This document shows positions 20,324-32,965 of a DNA stretch of 64,000 bases, in pieces. The translations under genes were made by a program, and so were the position numbers. The number at the start of each line of letters is the position of its first letter. Position 1 is the stretch's first letter. The notes under the pieces are model-generated. The model did no database searches and was not told the origin of the DNA. It saw nothing but the letters and a program-made list of their open reading frames with translations. The stretch lies in assembly GCF_022539505.1 (NCBI RefSeq), contig NC_061510.1, positions 264,439,687 through 264,503,686 on the forward strand. The letters are read 5' to 3'. Source of the DNA: Lolium rigidum. Taxonomy: Eukaryota > Streptophyta > Magnoliopsida > Poales > Poaceae.

Positions 20324-22591
20324 GTATATATATGAAAAACACGGAAGGTGCTTTTAGTATACAGACCATTGAAAATGAACGTTGAAACATATTCTTTTCA
20401 ATTCATAATTATTTGCAGAGGAGCCTCCATGAGAACAAAGATGAATGGAAACACATTGCAGTGTACCAGTGCAGACTACACAAAGAGAGTGATCAGCCAC
20501 ACCAACTGCTCCAGCTGCATCTCGCGGAAGCACCGGCGGCGCGGCATTCCGTTGGTACATAAATTGGCCTTTCATTCATTTTCTCCTGAAAGGATAATGC
20601 AAATCACAAATGTGTCCCCTTGTACCGATGCCAAAGCTCTTTGATGTTCCATACAAGTAAGGATAATGCATATCAGACTCCAGAGCTCAATTTTGTGAGA
20701 ACTATTCGAAGAAATGGACAGTAGTCTATCACAGAAACTACATAACAATTGGTGAAAGCACGCATCAAACTCTTGAAGAAATTGAAGCCAAGTCATTGTC
20801 GATTGAAATATATTTTGCAATCATGTCTACATGTTATAATTAACTTGGAGCCAACCGTTATGCTAAATGAAAATCAATCAGTGAGTCTGAGGTATATGAA
20901 GACATGCACAAAAATAGATTTCTGGTAATGAAAAATAGTCAGCCTTGGTCTGATGGGCTCGCATGGTATTTCTTAAGGAGGTTTACAAAGAGTATTTCTG
21001 AATATACTATACTGTCTTTTGTTGGCATTCACAGAGAGCATTTCCAAACTTTGCTAATTTTTTTATTGGCATCGTTTTTACTACTACTTGCTTTTCCAAG
21101 CCACAATATTGCCTTGCTAAGCCCCGAATGATCAAAAAAATTAGTGTATCCAGGGCATGAAATACAAACCATTACCCAAATGGATTTATCCAGTGTAAAT
21201 GTAAATCATTTATTTTGTATTTTTCAAAACTCGTTACAGAGCATTTGTTGCATCAGGAGCACTTCAGACATCAAACCCTGCAAAGTGGGTTACAACCAGC
21301 CGATGTGTATTGGTCAAACATTTGGCTTCCCTATAAGCAGCTTTGGATTCGACGGATAGGTACACTTCTATGATCTATTGTTTTTATGCTCTTATTTCTC
21401 GGACCGGTGGCATTTATACAAGGTCTAACAGAGCTAGAGCAGTTACGGAGGAAGCTTCATTTCCTTAAGTTATTGACGAAGTACCAACTTTGTACTGAAC
21501 AGAATCCTCACCTTGGCTGAATCCTCTACAATGTTTTCAACAGCCAGTATGGCAAAGCTATCGCACCATCTCCCGCTGCCTCTATCATATCATATGGGTT
21601 CAACGGGAGTTCAGATCTAGAATATGGAGAAGAGACCCAGAGGACAATTACCTGAATAACTAAGAGGAGGGAAGCGAGGAGTATTGCTTGAATACATCAA
21701 AATCCAAATAGTCTTTAGTATAGAGCAGTTGCATCTATTTTCCAAAAATCAACCATTAACCAATTATCCTGTAAAAACAGAGCCAGTTAGTAAAAGCAAA
21801 AAATATGAATCCCAACCTCAGTTAGCAATATAAAGAGTTACAGAAATTCTTATTATATTTCTAACTGACATACCAATCACAATCTCATCACAATCCTGAA
21901 CGGAAAAATAGGAGGTTATAATGTGAAAGCGGTCGCAGCCGTCAGCAGTCCTAGTCCTAGCAAGATTGAGTTAGTCTACGACTGTCATATAATTGTCCAA
22001 CCATAAGAAGAAATGGCTGGCTAGGCAACCTAACACAAGAAGAATGTAAAAATAGTTTCAATATGGAAAAAGAACACAGAAAAGTAAAAAAAAATGGTTT
22101 GGCTTGTAATATTCGACTTCTTAGATCATAACATCAGAATAAAATGGTTTGGCTTGTATGCATGATAGATTAGTATTCTGAAATTGTATAAGTAGGGCCT
22201 CACCTTTGAGCTGAACATATTTCACTCTTCATGAAAATGCCATGCGCAATGTTACCATTTCATTTATTACCTGTAAAGCACGAGGTAGAAATTAGTAGCG
22301 ATGGATCTGAGTGTGATTATGTAGCAGAAACACATTTCCTACTCACGTCTTAGAGGAACATTGATGGCATGCTATCATCTACCTAGAATGTGAACGGCAT
22401 GGAATTGTACTCTTTCCATGTAACTGGAGCACCATCAGAATCATTGCCTACTTGACGCTGGTTCGGAATGGTTTGATGCTCCCCACCTACAACCACGCCA
22501 AAACTTCAGATTATTTAGAACACGCTGCTCAGCTCTGCTCAAGTCAAGGTCTGGCACGCATGCTCACTGTGAGCTGAACCAGCAAACTGAA

Positions 22592-22627
22592 CTAAAAAAT
22601 GTCTCATACTTAGGAATGGAGGGAGTA
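22592..22627. mobile_element. Stowaway MITE end fragment
   Basis: AAAAATGTCTCATACTTAGG followed by AATGGAGGGAGTA is the inverted terminal sequence of Stowaway elements (CTCCCTCCATTCC on the other strand, next to TA). The opposite end is not visible nearby, so this is a fragment. Confidence 0.7.
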
Positions 22628-22969
22628 TGTGCTAAAAGGATAGAAGGATCAGTAACTATGCTGAGACAAAACATGGCCACTTGAAGTCGTCCGTTCAGAG
22701 AAAAAAAAAGGTTGACCCCTCGCTGAAGAAGCATGTCCCCACTCACCACTGACATCAACTATGGTGGCCTTCTTGATAACCAGATAATATTTTCAAGTGA
22801 ATTAACTACCTACAACTAATGATTATGCACAATAGCTGTTTACTGCATCAACTATCACAAAAATTAGTAGATTCAGAAAGAACTTTGAAAAGAAAAAACT
22901 CACATATTAGCTCTAAAAAAACCAGCCTAAAGACAAAGAGCAAGTTGAATCCAAGCCACGAATGACAAT

Positions 22970-23106
22970 TGTTGAGAATGAGCAACTGGTATTCACAGTG
23001 GGCCAAAGGCCAGTACATGTACAAGGGTACAATATGCAGGGAAATCCCTCACACTATGGGAATATACAGTATAGGGGACTATACAGGGGACTATACACCA
23101 CTAACA
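22970..23106 (-). repeat. 3' LTR of the young Copia element
   Basis: 137 bp, starting TGTTGAGAATG and ending CTAACA in plus-strand reading. The polypurine tract of the minus strand abuts it at 23107. It differs from the other copy near 23000 (G versus A) and 23046 (T versus C). Confidence 0.95.
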
Positions 23107-23119
23107 CCCCCCCTCAAAC

Positions 23120-24445
23120 TCATGGTGGATCAATAACATTGAGTTTGGAGAGAAAGAACCCATGCTGTGCTCTGGTCTGGGCCTTGGTGAAGAAGTCAGC
23201 AAGCTGTAGCTCGGAAGGCACGTAATGAGGGGCCACAACCTGTTCCTGCACAGCATGACGCACGTAGAAGGAATCAACACCTATGTGTTTGGTGAGCTCA
23301 TGCTTCACCGGGTCACGCGCAATGTTGATGGCTCCAGTACTGTCCGATAAGAGAGGAGTCGGGGCATCAGCAGAAACACCGAAATCCGCAAGTAACCAGC
23401 GTAACCAAGTCACCTCAGCCGTCAAGAGAGCCATCGCTCGCAACTCAGCCTCGACACTCGAACGAGAGACTGCAACCTGCTTCTTGGTCTTCCAAGCAAT
23501 GAGGGAGGTACCAAGAAAGACACAGTAGGCAGAAAGAGACTTACGATCCTCCGGATCGCTAGCCCAAGTAGCATCTGAGTAGGTCTGGAGCTGTAAGGAG
23601 CTGGAGCGAGGAAAGAAAAGGCGACGGGAGATAGTGCCACGGAGATAGCGGAGGACACGAAGAAGATGACTATAGTGGACACTAGTGGGAGCAGCCATGA
23701 ACTGACTCAGAATGTGGACCGGATAGGAGATGTCAGGACAGGTGACAGCAAGATAGACCAGGCTCCCAACCAGGTGACGATAGCGAGTCGGGTCAGGAAG
23801 AGGATCACCATCAGTGGAGCGGAGATGGATATTTAGCTCCATAGGAGTCTCGACAGTGCGCTCATCACCAAGAGCAGCACGAGTGAGAAGGTCCTGAATA
23901 TACTTTTCCTGGGAGATATAGAAGCCATCGGAGGTAGAGGAAACCTCAAGCCCAAGAAAGTAGCGTAGAGGACCAAGATCAGTCATGAGAAACTGATCAC
24001 GAAGACGGGCCTTAACAAAGGCAATATACTCAGGGTCGTCACCTGTGATGATCATGTCATCAACATAAAGAAGAAGAAGAGTCCGACCGCGAGAAGATGT
24101 GTGGACAAAGAGCGCAGGGTCATGTGCGCTAGGGACAAAACCAGCAGAAGTCACCACAGAGGCGAAACGCTGAAACCAGGCGCGAGGGGCTTGCTTAAGG
24201 CCATAGAGAGAGCGCCGGAGACGACATACCATGCCATCGGGAATAGAATAGCCAGGAGGTGGCTGCATGTAGACCTCCTCGTGTAGCTCACCGTTAAGAA
24301 AAGCATTCTGCACATCAAGCTGAGAGACAGACCATCGACGAACAGAAGCAACAGCAAGGAGAGTACGAACAGTGGTCATGTGAGCCACTGGAGCAAAGGT
24401 CTCATCATAGTCGCGGCCATGCTCCTGCTGAAAGCCGCGAGCCAC
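23120..24445 (-). CDS. pol: Copia reverse transcriptase and RNase H, 3' part of pol
   Basis: 441 codons. RT blocks: [40 protein letters not shown], the catalytic YVDD in [15 protein letters not shown], and [17 protein letters not shown]. RNase H blocks follow: [36 protein letters not shown], and the C-terminal [15 protein letters not shown]. It is the continuation of the upstream frame, separated by a single-base frameshift between about 24445 and 24545, so the ATG at 24445 is not a real start. All catalytic motifs look intact. Confidence 0.92.
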   Translation of the reverse strand: MARGFQQEHGRDYDETFAPVAHMTTVRTLLAVASVRRWSVSQLDVQNAFLNGELHEEVYMQPPPGYSIPDGMVCRLRRSLYGLKQAPRAWFQRFASVVTSAGFVPSAHDPALFVHTSSRGRTLLLLYVDDMIITGDDPEYIAFVKARLRDQFLMTDLGPLRYFLGLEVSSTSDGFYISQEKYIQDLLTRAALGDERTVETPMELNIHLRSTDGDPLPDPTRYRHLVGSLVYLAVTCPDISYPVHILSQFMAAPTSVHYSHLLRVLRYLRGTISRRLFFPRSSSLQLQTYSDATWASDPEDRKSLSAYCVFLGTSLIAWKTKKQVAVSRSSVEAELRAMALLTAEVTWLRWLLADFGVSADAPTPLLSDSTGAINIARDPVKHELTKHIGVDSFYVRHAVQEQVVAPHYVPSELQLADFFTKAQTRAQHGFFLSKLNVIDPP

Positions 24446-27400
24446 AAGACGAGCCTTGTAGCGCTGAAGGGAACCATCAGAGCGGGTCTTGACCTTATAG
24501 ACCCACTTGCAGGTGATGGGACGAACAGAGGAAGGAGGGTGACAATATCCCAGGTGCCCGTACGCTCGAGAGCAGCAATCTCCTCAGCCATCGCTAGCTG
24601 CCATTCGGGATGAGCAACAGCATCCCGATAAGAAGTCGGCTCAAGGACCGTAGAGAGGCCGTAGTGAGTGGGAGAATAGCGATCAGGAGGAGGACGAGGC
24701 CGAGCACGAAGATGATGAGTCGGCTCAGACGGAGAGGGCATTGCACCTGAGGTGGAGGGCAGATCAGAAGGAGCATCATCATCCTCTCGTGAACGACGGG
24801 AGTAGTGAAAAGGGTAGGGAGGAACCATCGTAGGCGAGGAAGGGGACATGGGAGAGGAAGGTGTGGGAGAAGGTGGTGGGGGAGGAGAGGAGGGTCTGGT
24901 GGGCGAAGGAGGAGAAGGTGGTGAGAGAATCGGCGGTAAAGGGACCTGAGGCATAGGAGGAGGTGAGTCAGGGAACATGAGAAAAGAGAGATCATTCACG
25001 GAGAAGGAAGAAGAGGCGGGACGCGGGTAGAAAGGACGGGACTCATCAAAGGTGACATCCCGAGATATGCGCATCCGACGAGCAATAGGATCCCAACACT
25101 TATATCCCTTATGCTCAGGGCTGTAGCCAAGGAAGACACACTCAACAGATTGAGCAGTCAGCTTGGTGCGTTCGCGTGGAGCAAGAAGAACGTAGCAAAC
25201 GCAACCAAAAAGACGAAGGGTCGAATAATCAGGATTGTGACCAGTAAGACGCTCAAGAGGAATACCACCCTGCAAGGCTGTGGAGGGCTGAAGGTTGATG
25301 AGATAGGTGGAAACAGACACAGCCTCAGCCCAGAAGTGAGGAGGAAGAGAGGCAGCGATCATCATCGCACGTGCCGTCTCAAGCAGGTGGCGATGCTTGC
25401 GCTCAGCCACGCCATTTTGGGCATGGGCGCAAGGACAGGAAAACTGGGCAAGAGTACCCTGCTCAGCAAGAAAACCACGCAATAGCTGGGAGATATACTC
25501 ACCGGCAGAATCAGCCCGAAAGACACGGATAGGCGTGGAAAACTGAGTATGGACCATGGCAGCAAAATGCTTATATATCGAGAGAACCTCGCTGCGAGAA
25601 GTCATAAAATAAATCCAAGTGTGGCGAGAGAAGTCATCGATAAAAAGAACATAGTAGCGGTGGCCCCCCTTGGAAGCAAAGGGAGCCGGACCCCATACAT
25701 CAGAATGGACCAAATCGAACGGACGCTGAGATACAGACTCACTGGTAGGATAAGGTAACTGATTCTGTTTACCAAGCCTACAACCCTGACAACCCTGAAG
25801 CGAGACATCTCCTGAGACAGGCCCCAGAAGACCTCGACGAAGTAAGGACGACAAGCGAGAACCACAAAGATGACCAAGACGATGATGCCACTGCTGAAAG
25901 GAGGCGGGAGTGGAGGCAGCAAGCACACATGGTGTAGTCGGTGAAGTGGTGGAGGAAGGAACATGAAGCCAGTCAAGCTCCCAAAGTCCCTGGGAGTCAC
26001 GGCACCGAGGGCTAGCCCCAACCAGTGCCCGAGTGTGAGTGTCCTGAACAGAACAAGAATCAACATCAAGAATGACCCGACAACCAGAGTCAGTGAGTTG
26101 AGCAGCGGAAAACAAGTTCATGGTAAGACGGGGAACATGAGAAACATCAGGAACGGAAAAAGAGGGAGTAGAAAGAGTGCCACGACTAGCAACAGGAAGA
26201 GAAGTACCATCGGCAGTAAGAACACGAACAGGAAGAGGAAGAGGTCGAAGAGAAGAAAGAGAGGAAGAATCAGGAGACATGTGAAAAGAAGCTCCAGAAT
26301 CCAGAACCCACGAAGAGGTACCTGACTGTGGAGAGAACACAGCCGCGGAGGCAGCAGTACCCGTCGAAGCAGAGCCGGAGGAGGCAAGGAGACGCTGAAG
26401 TCTCGCTATATCCTGCTCAGTGAAGCCCGTGGCGACAGGCGCTGAAGGTGGAGCACGAGGAGGTACACCTCGCTGCTTCTGATAGCAGTCAGACTCAAGG
26501 TGACCAGGCCTCCTACAGTGAGTGCAGAACCGAGGAGGGCGAGGGCGACCCCCACCACGAGACGGGCGGGCTCCTCCAGAAGCAGCAGGCGCTGGAGTGG
26601 GAAGAAGCGGCGGTGCAGGAGCAGTGGGAACTCGAGCAGCAAGAACAGAGGGTGTCCCAAGCAGTCCAGCACCACGCAAACGAGTCTCCTCAGCACGAAG
26701 CTCAGTCAGCACCTCTGAGATAGGAACACGACCTCGAGCAAACAACTGAGCACGACGAGGCTCAAACTCTGGGCGAAGGCGAGACAGGAACTCATGGATC
26801 CTCTGGAAGTCCATATCTGAACGTACTGTCCGGCAACACTGGCAAGTACCACAGACAGCACTGCGAAGAGAATCAAGCTGGCGCCAGATCGCCGCACTCT
26901 GGGTGTAGAACTCATCAACAGTAGAGTCACCCTGCTGAAGATCATGCTCCTGGCGCAACACAGACAAGTACAGAGAATCCCCAGAAGGCTGATAGCGCTG
27001 ACGAAGGTGAGACCACATCTCGGCAACAGTGGCAAGGCCCATAAACTCAGAAGCAAACTGTGGCTGAACACTCTGAGACAGGACAGCAGCAGCCCTGGCA
27101 TCCTCATCACACCACTGAGTATAGGTAGCCAAACTGTCACGGTAAGAGCCAAGAGCCTCTGAATAAGCAAGTACCTGCTCCTCATATGCCTCTTCAGCAG
27201 TGGCCTCGGCAGACTTCGCTGCATCCCGATCAGCCTGAGTAGCATCCTCAGCAAGGGCATGTGGCACAGACGGCGAAGTAGGAGGCACAGGAGCAGTGGG
27301 GTGCGGCGGACAAGAGACTTCGCCAATAAGAACACCCCACAGCCGAAGGCCACGCATGTGAATGCGCATAAAGGCAGCAAACTCTCCATAGTTGGTACCA

Positions 27401-27459
27401 TCAAAAATCACAGGGCACCGAGGAATACTGACATATCCAGAGGACGAGGACGTCGCCAT
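24376..27459 (-). CDS. gag-pol: Copia gag-protease-integrase polyprotein, 5' part of gag-pol
   Basis: 1,027 codons from an ATG about 475 bases inside the primer site. Residues 10-260 are the Copia gag domain, 312-325 a CCHC zinc knuckle ([14 protein letters not shown]) after an RGGGRPRPP stretch, about 384-395 the protease active site ([12 protein letters not shown]), then the pre-integrase zinc domain ([10 protein letters not shown] ... [12 protein letters not shown]) and integrase core ([31 protein letters not shown]). A proline/serine-rich linker follows. The last roughly 35 residues are frameshifted; the true RT start is in the adjacent frame. The second integrase acidic block reads DSAGEY where DNGGEY is usual. 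Confidence 0.93.
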   Translation of the reverse strand: MATSSSSGYVSIPRCPVIFDGTNYGEFAAFMRIHMRGLRLWGVLIGEVSCPPHPTAPVPPTSPSVPHALAEDATQADRDAAKSAEATAEEAYEEQVLAYSEALGSYRDSLATYTQWCDEDARAAAVLSQSVQPQFASEFMGLATVAEMWSHLRQRYQPSGDSLYLSVLRQEHDLQQGDSTVDEFYTQSAAIWRQLDSLRSAVCGTCQCCRTVRSDMDFQRIHEFLSRLRPEFEPRRAQLFARGRVPISEVLTELRAEETRLRGAGLLGTPSVLAARVPTAPAPPLLPTPAPAASGGARPSRGGGRPRPPRFCTHCRRPGHLESDCYQKQRGVPPRAPPSAPVATGFTEQDIARLQRLLASSGSASTGTAASAAVFSPQSGTSSWVLDSGASFHMSPDSSSLSSLRPLPLPVRVLTADGTSLPVASRGTLSTPSFSVPDVSHVPRLTMNLFSAAQLTDSGCRVILDVDSCSVQDTHTRALVGASPRCRDSQGLWELDWLHVPSSTTSPTTPCVLAASTPASFQQWHHRLGHLCGSRLSSLLRRGLLGPVSGDVSLQGCQGCRLGKQNQLPYPTSESVSQRPFDLVHSDVWGPAPFASKGGHRYYVLFIDDFSRHTWIYFMTSRSEVLSIYKHFAAMVHTQFSTPIRVFRADSAGEYISQLLRGFLAEQGTLAQFSCPCAHAQNGVAERKHRHLLETARAMMIAASLPPHFWAEAVSVSTYLINLQPSTALQGGIPLERLTGHNPDYSTLRLFGCVCYVLLAPRERTKLTAQSVECVFLGYSPEHKGYKCWDPIARRMRISRDVTFDESRPFYPRPASSSFSVNDLSFLMFPDSPPPMPQVPLPPILSPPSPPSPTRPSSPPPPPSPTPSSPMSPSSPTMVPPYPFHYSRRSREDDDAPSDLPSTSGAMPSPSEPTHHLRARPRPPPDRYSPTHYGLSTVLEPTSYRDAVAHPEWQLAMAEEIAALERTGTWDIVTLLPLFVPSPASGSIRSRPALMVPFSATRLVLWLAAFSRSMAATMMRPLLQWLT

Positions 27460-27936
27460 CTTTCTTTCTTTTTTTTTTCTAACCAGATCTGAATCTGGGC
27501 AACAATCAACAAGCAGCAGCAGCCTCGCGTACGCAGCTGGGCAACGCCAGCAGCCTCAAGTACGCAGCAGGACAACGCCTAGCTGGGCAGGCAGCCGAAA
27601 CGGGCCAAGCTGGGGCCGGGCTGAGCCAGATGCGATGCGATGTGGCCGACCAGAGGCGGCCGGGGCGAGGCGGCCGGCCGGGACGGGGCCGACCGGAGCC
27701 GGGACAGAGCGTGGAGCAGCAGATCCAGCCAGGACGGCTGGCCGGCGGCGGCCGGGACAGAGAGCTCGACGGGGCCGACGGGGGAGCTCGATTTGGAGCT
27801 CTAAAACGGCCGAAAGAAGGCTAAATTTCTTGGAAAGAGAGAGGAAGAGGAGAGTGGAGCAGCGACGGCCGGAAAGATCATCGGCGGCGGCGTGGATCGA
27901 GCACGGAGTTGCAGCGTGCAAAGAGCTAAACCTAGA

Positions 27937-28085
27937 GTTCTGATACCATGTTGAGAATGAGCAACTGGTATTCACAGTGAGCCAAAGGCCAGTACATGTA
28001 CAAGGGTACAATATGCAGGGAAACCCCTCACACTATGGGAATATACAGTATAGGGGACTATACAGGGGACTATACACCACTAACA
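27937..28085 (-). repeat. 5' LTR and primer binding site of the young Copia element
   Basis: The LTR occupies 27949-28085; the minus strand continues with TGGTATCAGAACTCTAGG (27948 downwards), complementary to initiator tRNA-Met as in most Copia elements. Between this and the gag ATG lies a GC-rich leader (27460-27936), which contains no gene. Confidence 0.93.
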
Positions 28086-28090
28086 ACAAT

Positions 28091-29105
28091 GTCATGAAAT
28101 GAATAGAAGACGACAAAATGAATACCATCTCTGAACCACGCAACCAGATCCAAGCAGTAGGCTGCAGGACTTGCTTGGCTGGATGAGGCTCATATTTGAA
28201 TGTATAAAGCACACCATCCAAAAAAATAATTGGAATAAAACAGTTCTGCTAGCACACAAGGCCAAACAAATAAGCAACAATAGAGACACATAGGAAGGGC
28301 GGGCGCCGTAACAAAATATGTATTTGACCAGGCAACTAAAGCAAATAATTTGCCAGGTAATGAATCTTCAGGCATCGCTCCAGCATTTGCAACAGCTATA
28401 AGCACGTTCTTGAACTTAACCCTTTAATATTGTGTACTAAAAAGACAAATAGATAGGAGTGACTCAGTAAACAGTGTTACTGATCTCACAAAACTCAAGA
28501 CCATGTTCCGTGATTTGGCCATGGGAATTAAATCAGAAGCTCTGCGTGTTAACGCACTATGAGTAACTTCAGAACAAGTAATGTCAACGAATATACACCA
28601 AAAGGACATCAGAATGTGCAAACGGATGGTATACAAATGACCTGCACTATATGGAAATTAAAGATAAAAGTTTGGACAGTCACCTTAATGTGAAGTAAAA
28701 ATTTAGAGTTTGTACTGAGGGGAAAGAGCGGCTCAGCTTGCTGCTCAGGGAGGCAGTAGCTTGAAGTGGCATTGGAGAATGGCATTAGTGATTTGGTTAT
28801 CCTGTTATGGCTTGCTGCTCGGCCGACAGGCATGACACCGAGCTCCCTTGTGTCAATGCCTCTGTTTCGAGCAGAAAAAGGGATTATAACTTTACCAATG
28901 CGTGTACGTATGTGTGCATGAGAGATAGAGAGAGACCTCTGATCAAGAGCACGTGCAAGCTTGCCGGTGCGAGGAAATTAAACCGCCTGGTGCTCCTCTG
29001 GCTAGTTGTCCACGACAAAGATGAAACATGATCAAGTAAGCTGTATAATCATATAAGATTGGTCCCATTTACAGAAAATGATTCAGGGAAAGAGAGCAAA
29101 CCTGT
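28091..29105. other. unassigned DNA between two retrotransposons, possible captured exons
   Basis: Minus-strand frames near 28405-28310 (LIAVANAGAMPEDSLPGKLF, then ALVAW) and 28221-28130 (DGVLYTFKYEPHPAKQVLQP) look like short plant exons, but no family is recognised. It is continuous with 19580-22969 once the Copia element is removed, so it may be the same Helitron interior or host DNA. Confidence 0.3.
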
Positions 29106-29426
29106 TGTTATGACCGGTTTGTCTTATAGCAGGAAGAAGCCTATTAGTGGGCCTAAATTAGGGGTTTAGCCCATTTATCTTTAGGTCATTAGCCTATATA
29201 TATCCCTGTAATAGCTACGTGAAGAGAAGCAATAATCAATCTATTATTGTCAACTCCCTGAGGAGTTGGCGTTCCAAACCCTAGCCGCCGCCTCTCCTCC
29301 GTGCGCCGCCCTTCCCCTCCCTCATGACGACGGCTGGCCGCCGGTGCCGCCTTCCTCCCCCGCGATCCGTGCACTTCCACCCCTACAACCTACGTCCCCG
29401 GCCTGGTAGACCCCGAGTCTCTACCA
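29106..29426 (+). repeat. 5' LTR of the chromovirus-like Gypsy
   Basis: About 321 bp, from TGTTATGACCGG to CTCTACCA, ended by the primer site at 29430. A TATA element (CCTATATATATCCC near 29192) sits mid-LTR. Boundaries are inferred from TG...CA ends, since the 3' LTR is absent. Confidence 0.7.
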
Positions 29427-29455
29427 ATTTGGTATCAGATTCCTCGGTCGCGATC

Positions 29456-30434
29456 ATGTCTTCGGGCCAACCCGCCGCCACCATCGCTGCCACCTCCGAG
29501 ACGCCGCCGGCCTCCACCGCTGCCGCGCACGTGCCGCCGGGCGCCGAGCCGCCTCCCGTCCTCTCCCCGGCGAAGTTGTCTGCAGCCGTCCGCGACCTCA
29601 CCATGGCGGTCGCCAACCTGCGAACGTACCTCCAGGGCCCCACCACCGCAATCATCGGCCGCCGCCATCGCGCCCGCTGCCACCCTCTCGGCACCACCGC
29701 CGGCCTCCACCGGCTACCCGCAGGGGGTTTCCGATAACCCAAATTCGGTTCCCACCCTCGCCGTCGCAGCGCCCAGCGTGGCTCGTCACGCCCGTCTTCA
29801 CCACGGCGCCCGCCCAACCCACGGTGCTGCAGCCATCGGCGTCACCATCGACGACGGCCCTTGGGGGATTCACCGGTTACGCCAACCCCTACGCGGGGGG
29901 TCCCTGATGCAGCACTACACCGCCGGGCCGTCCGCTGCACAGCCGCCTCGTTTCTCCAAACTGGAGTTCGCCACATACGACGGCACCGTCGACCCCCTAA
30001 ACTGGCTAAACCAGTGCGACCAGTTTTTCCGAGGCCAGCGGACACTGGCATCCGACCGCACCTGGATCGCCTCCTACCACCTCCGCGGAGCCGCACATAT
30101 GTGGTACTACGCCCTCGAGCAGGACGAGGGCGGGATGCCTCCGTGGGAGCGCTTCCACGACCTCTGCCTCCTCCGTTTCGGTCCACCGATCCGTGGGAGG
30201 CGGCTGGCCGAGCTCGGCCGCCTCCCCTTCACCTCCTCGGTGCAGGACTTCGCCGACCGCTTCCAGACATTGACATGCCATGCGCCCAGCGTAACAGCTC
30301 GCCAACACGCAGACCTATTCGTCTGCGGCCTGCCAGACCACATCTGCGTCTACGTGGAGATGCGTGAGCCACCGGACTTGCAGACGGCCATGTACTATGC
30401 GCGTGCTTACGAGCAGCGCGCCCTCACCATATAG
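29456..30434 (+). pseudogene. gag: gag of the chromovirus-like Gypsy
   Basis: The ATG at 29456 opens MSSGQPAATIAATSETPPAS and an alanine-rich N-terminal region. A frameshift near 29680-29780 moves to the frame 29778-30434, which carries the retrotransposon-gag domain (FSKLEFATYDGTVDPLNWLN, then QCDQFFRGQRT; WERFHDLCLLRFGPPIRG; VQDFADRFQTLTCHAPSVTA). A TAG at 30432-30434 interrupts TI*QVFQG, probably a CAG-to-TAG change, since the frame continues open behind it. Confidence 0.85.
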
Positions 30435-30437
30435 CAG

Positions 30438-31775
30438 GTGTTCCAAGGACGGGGCGCGCGACCACCACCACGGGTTGTCCCGGCCCCGGTAGTCCCCGCT
30501 CAGCCACGCCCGACCCTGCCGGCCTCTCCTCCCGAGGCGCCTACTGCCCTGACACGCCCCTTCCGCCGTTTGACGTCGGCCGAGCAGCTCGAGCGGCGCC
30601 GCAAGGGCTTGTGCTTCAACTGCGACGAGATATACGCGCTGGGCCACGTGTGCGCCCGCCTCTTCTACTTGGAGACCGTCGACAACGGGGAAGTGGAGGC
30701 CCTCACCGCCGAGATCGCTGCTTCGACGCTCTCTGAGGCCAGTGTCACGACCTACGGGCCGGTCGACGCTACCTCCTTCGTCATCTCCCTCCACGCGCTG
30801 GCAGGCATCAAGACGCCGAAGACCATGCTGCTCCCGGTGACTATCAAAGGGGAGTGCCTCACCGCGCTCGTCGATACGGGCTCGACGCATAACTTCCTGT
30901 CCGGGGCCGCCATGTGCCGCCTCGCCTTACAGCCCTCGGGCGCCAACACTCTTAGCGTTACCGTCGCCAACGGGGACCGCCTGGCCTGCCAGGGTGTGGC
31001 ATGGCAGGTTCCTATCCTCATAGGCGACGAGCACTTCTCCATCGACTGCGCCGGCATCGACTTGGGCTGCTACGATTTCATCCTCGGCGTCGACTTCCTG
31101 TCCACACTCGGTCCCATACTTTGGGACTTCGACGTGCTTACCCTCATCTTCTGGCGCGGAGGAGGCCGCCGCATCCAGTGGACGGGCATCGGCGGCACCA
31201 CACCTACGACGCCCCAGCTTCAGCTGATGGCGGCAGCTCTCGACGAGGCGCACCCCCTCCTGGCCGACCTCCTGCAGCAGCACAGCGACGTCTTCGACGA
31301 GCCACAGGGCCTCCCACCGGCGCGGCCCTGCGACCACCACATTCACCTGCTGCCCGACACGGCCCCTGTCGTCGTGCGCCCGTACCGCTACCCACAACTG
31401 CAGAAGGACGAGCTCGAACGTCAGGTGGCGGTCATGCTCGTGCAGGGCATTATCCGGATTTCGACGTCGCCATTCTCCGCCCCGGTACTCCTTGTGCGCA
31501 AGACCGATGGCACCTGGCGCTTCTGCATCGACTATCACGCCCTCAACACCCTGACGTCCAAGGACAAGTTCCCCATCCCCGTCGTGGATGAACTCTTGGA
31601 CGAGCGACATGGCGCGCGCTTCTTCACCAAGCTTGACCTGCGCTCAGGCTATCACCAGGTGCGGATGCATGCGGACGACATCGAGAAGACGGCGTTCCGG
31701 ACTCATCATGGCCACTTCGAGTTTTTGGTGATGCCTTTCGGCCTCTCCAATGCGCCGGCGACTTTCCAGGCTTGA
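30438..31775 (+). pseudogene. pol: Gypsy zinc knuckle, protease and RT N-terminal part
   Basis: In frame with gag after the stop. It contains the zinc-knuckle remnant [14 protein letters not shown], the aspartic protease site ([15 protein letters not shown]), and RT blocks [39 protein letters not shown] and [13 protein letters not shown]. The frame ends at NAPATFQA then stop; one missing T near 31772 converts the usual FQALMND into a stop, and the next frame begins MNDVLSYYL, so this is a single-base deletion. Confidence 0.9.
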
Positions 31776-32965
31776 TGAACGACGTGCTCAGCTACTACTT
31801 ACGCCGCTTTGTGCTTGTTTTCTTTGATGACATTCTTATATACAGTGCATCGTGGGCGGAGCACCTACGACACGTGGCCATCATCCTCAACGAGCTTCGA
31901 GCGCATCGTCCCCACCTCAAGCACTTGAAATGCTCGTTTGGTATGACCTCCGTCGCATACTTGGGCCACGTCATCTCGGCGGACGGTGTCGCGATGGACG
32001 CCGACAAGGTCGCCGCCGTCGCCGCGTGGCCGATCCCGCGGTCTCAGCGGGCTCTCCGCGGCTTCTTGGGCCTCGCCGGGTACTACCGGAAGTACATCCG
32101 GGACTTCGGCCTCATCGCCGCGCCACTGACGCGTCTACTTCAACGCGACGCCTTCTCCTGGGACGAGGAGGCGACTACGGCCTTCGAGGCCCTTCAGCGG
32201 GCCCTCACGACAGGACCCGTCCTCCAGATGCCGTACTTCGACATGCCGTTCGTGGTGGACTGCGACGCTGGCATTGGCTTCGGCGCCGTCCTCCACCAGG
32301 GCGTAGGGCCGCTGGCCTTCTTCAGCCGACTCTTCGCTCCTCGCCACCACAAGCTTGCGGCATACGAGCGCGAGCTGATCGGGCTGGTCCAGGCTGTGCG
32401 CCACTGGCGCCCTTACCTATGGGGCCGGTCGTTCAGGGTGCGCACAGACCACTACAGCCTCAAGTTCTTACTGGACCAGCGCCTCTCCACAGTTCCGCAA
32501 CACCAGTGGATCAGCAAGCTCTTCGGCTTCGACTTCACCGTGGAGTACCGACCCAGCCGTCTCAACACGGTTGCCGACGCCCTATCCCGCCGCGACACGG
32601 AGGATGTTGCAGACGACGTTGCCACAGCGGGCACCGTCCTGTGCATCCGTTCTGGACCGTCCTTCACCTTCATCGACGACGTCCGCCGTGCGACGGCCAC
32701 GGCCGCGGATGCCCAAACACTCCGCGAGCGCCTCGCCGACGGTGACTTGGGGGCGCCTTGGCGCCTTGACGACGGGCTCCTGCTACACGGACGGCGCATA
32801 TTCGTGCCCGCCCACGGCGACCTGCGCCAACAGGTCATGTCGCTGGCACACTCCGCCGGCCATGAGGGCGTGCAGAAGACCCTCCATCGCCTCCGCGCTG
32901 ATTTCTACATCCCCGGATCCCCGGGGATGGTGCGCTCGTTCGTGACTGGGTGCGGTCATGCGTGA
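31772..32965 (+). pseudogene. pol: Gypsy RT C-terminal part, RNase H and integrase zinc domain
   Basis: Starts with the RT catalytic region (FVLVFFDDILIYSASWAEH), then [20 protein letters not shown], RNase H (VVDCDAGIGFGAVLHQG, AAYERELIGLVQAVRHWRPY, RTDHYSLKFLLDQ), NTVADALSRRD and the start of the HHCC domain (HSAGHEGVQKTLHRLRADFY). A one-base shift near 32935 ends it; the true continuation RDWVRSCVTCQRNK is in the next frame. Confidence 0.9.

Larger units (their letters stand above)
19580..22969. other. AT-rich region, probably Helitron interior, no recognisable gene
   Basis: There is no long ORF. A minus-strand frame at 20575-20354 (SLCVVCTGTLQCVSIHLCSH) may be an exon-like fragment, but I cannot assign it. 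The region includes a second GCCTTGGCGCAC block near 19684, a 55-bp tandem duplication and a Stowaway end. Confidence 0.4.
22970..28085 (-). mobile_element. young, nearly intact Ty1/Copia retrotransposon
   Basis: 5,116 bp, bounded by 137-bp LTRs (TGTTGAGAATGAGC...CACTAACA) and the 5-bp target duplication ACAAT (22965-22969 and 28086-28090). The LTRs differ at two positions. On the minus strand the order is LTR, primer site TGGTATCAGAAC (27937-27948), gag-protease-integrase, RT-RNase H, purine tract TTTGAGGGGGGG (from 23107), LTR. One frameshift in pol is the only obvious defect. Confidence 0.95.

Noticed and set aside
26706..27404. Leucine-rich 232-codon minus-strand ORF that could look like a membrane protein
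   Set aside because: It is an alternative frame of the Copia gag region, and its hydrophobicity comes from the frame shift of serine/alanine codons.
28430..28460. 5' end of the minus-strand Helitron (A followed by TCTATTTGTC on the minus strand)
   Set aside because: A|TC occurs by chance very often and the following bases are not a convincing grass Helitron start; not listed as a boundary.
31001..31591. Arginine/proline/histidine-rich ORFs overlapping the Gypsy pol
   Set aside because: They are shadows of the GC-rich pol reading frame in other frames and carry no recognisable domain.
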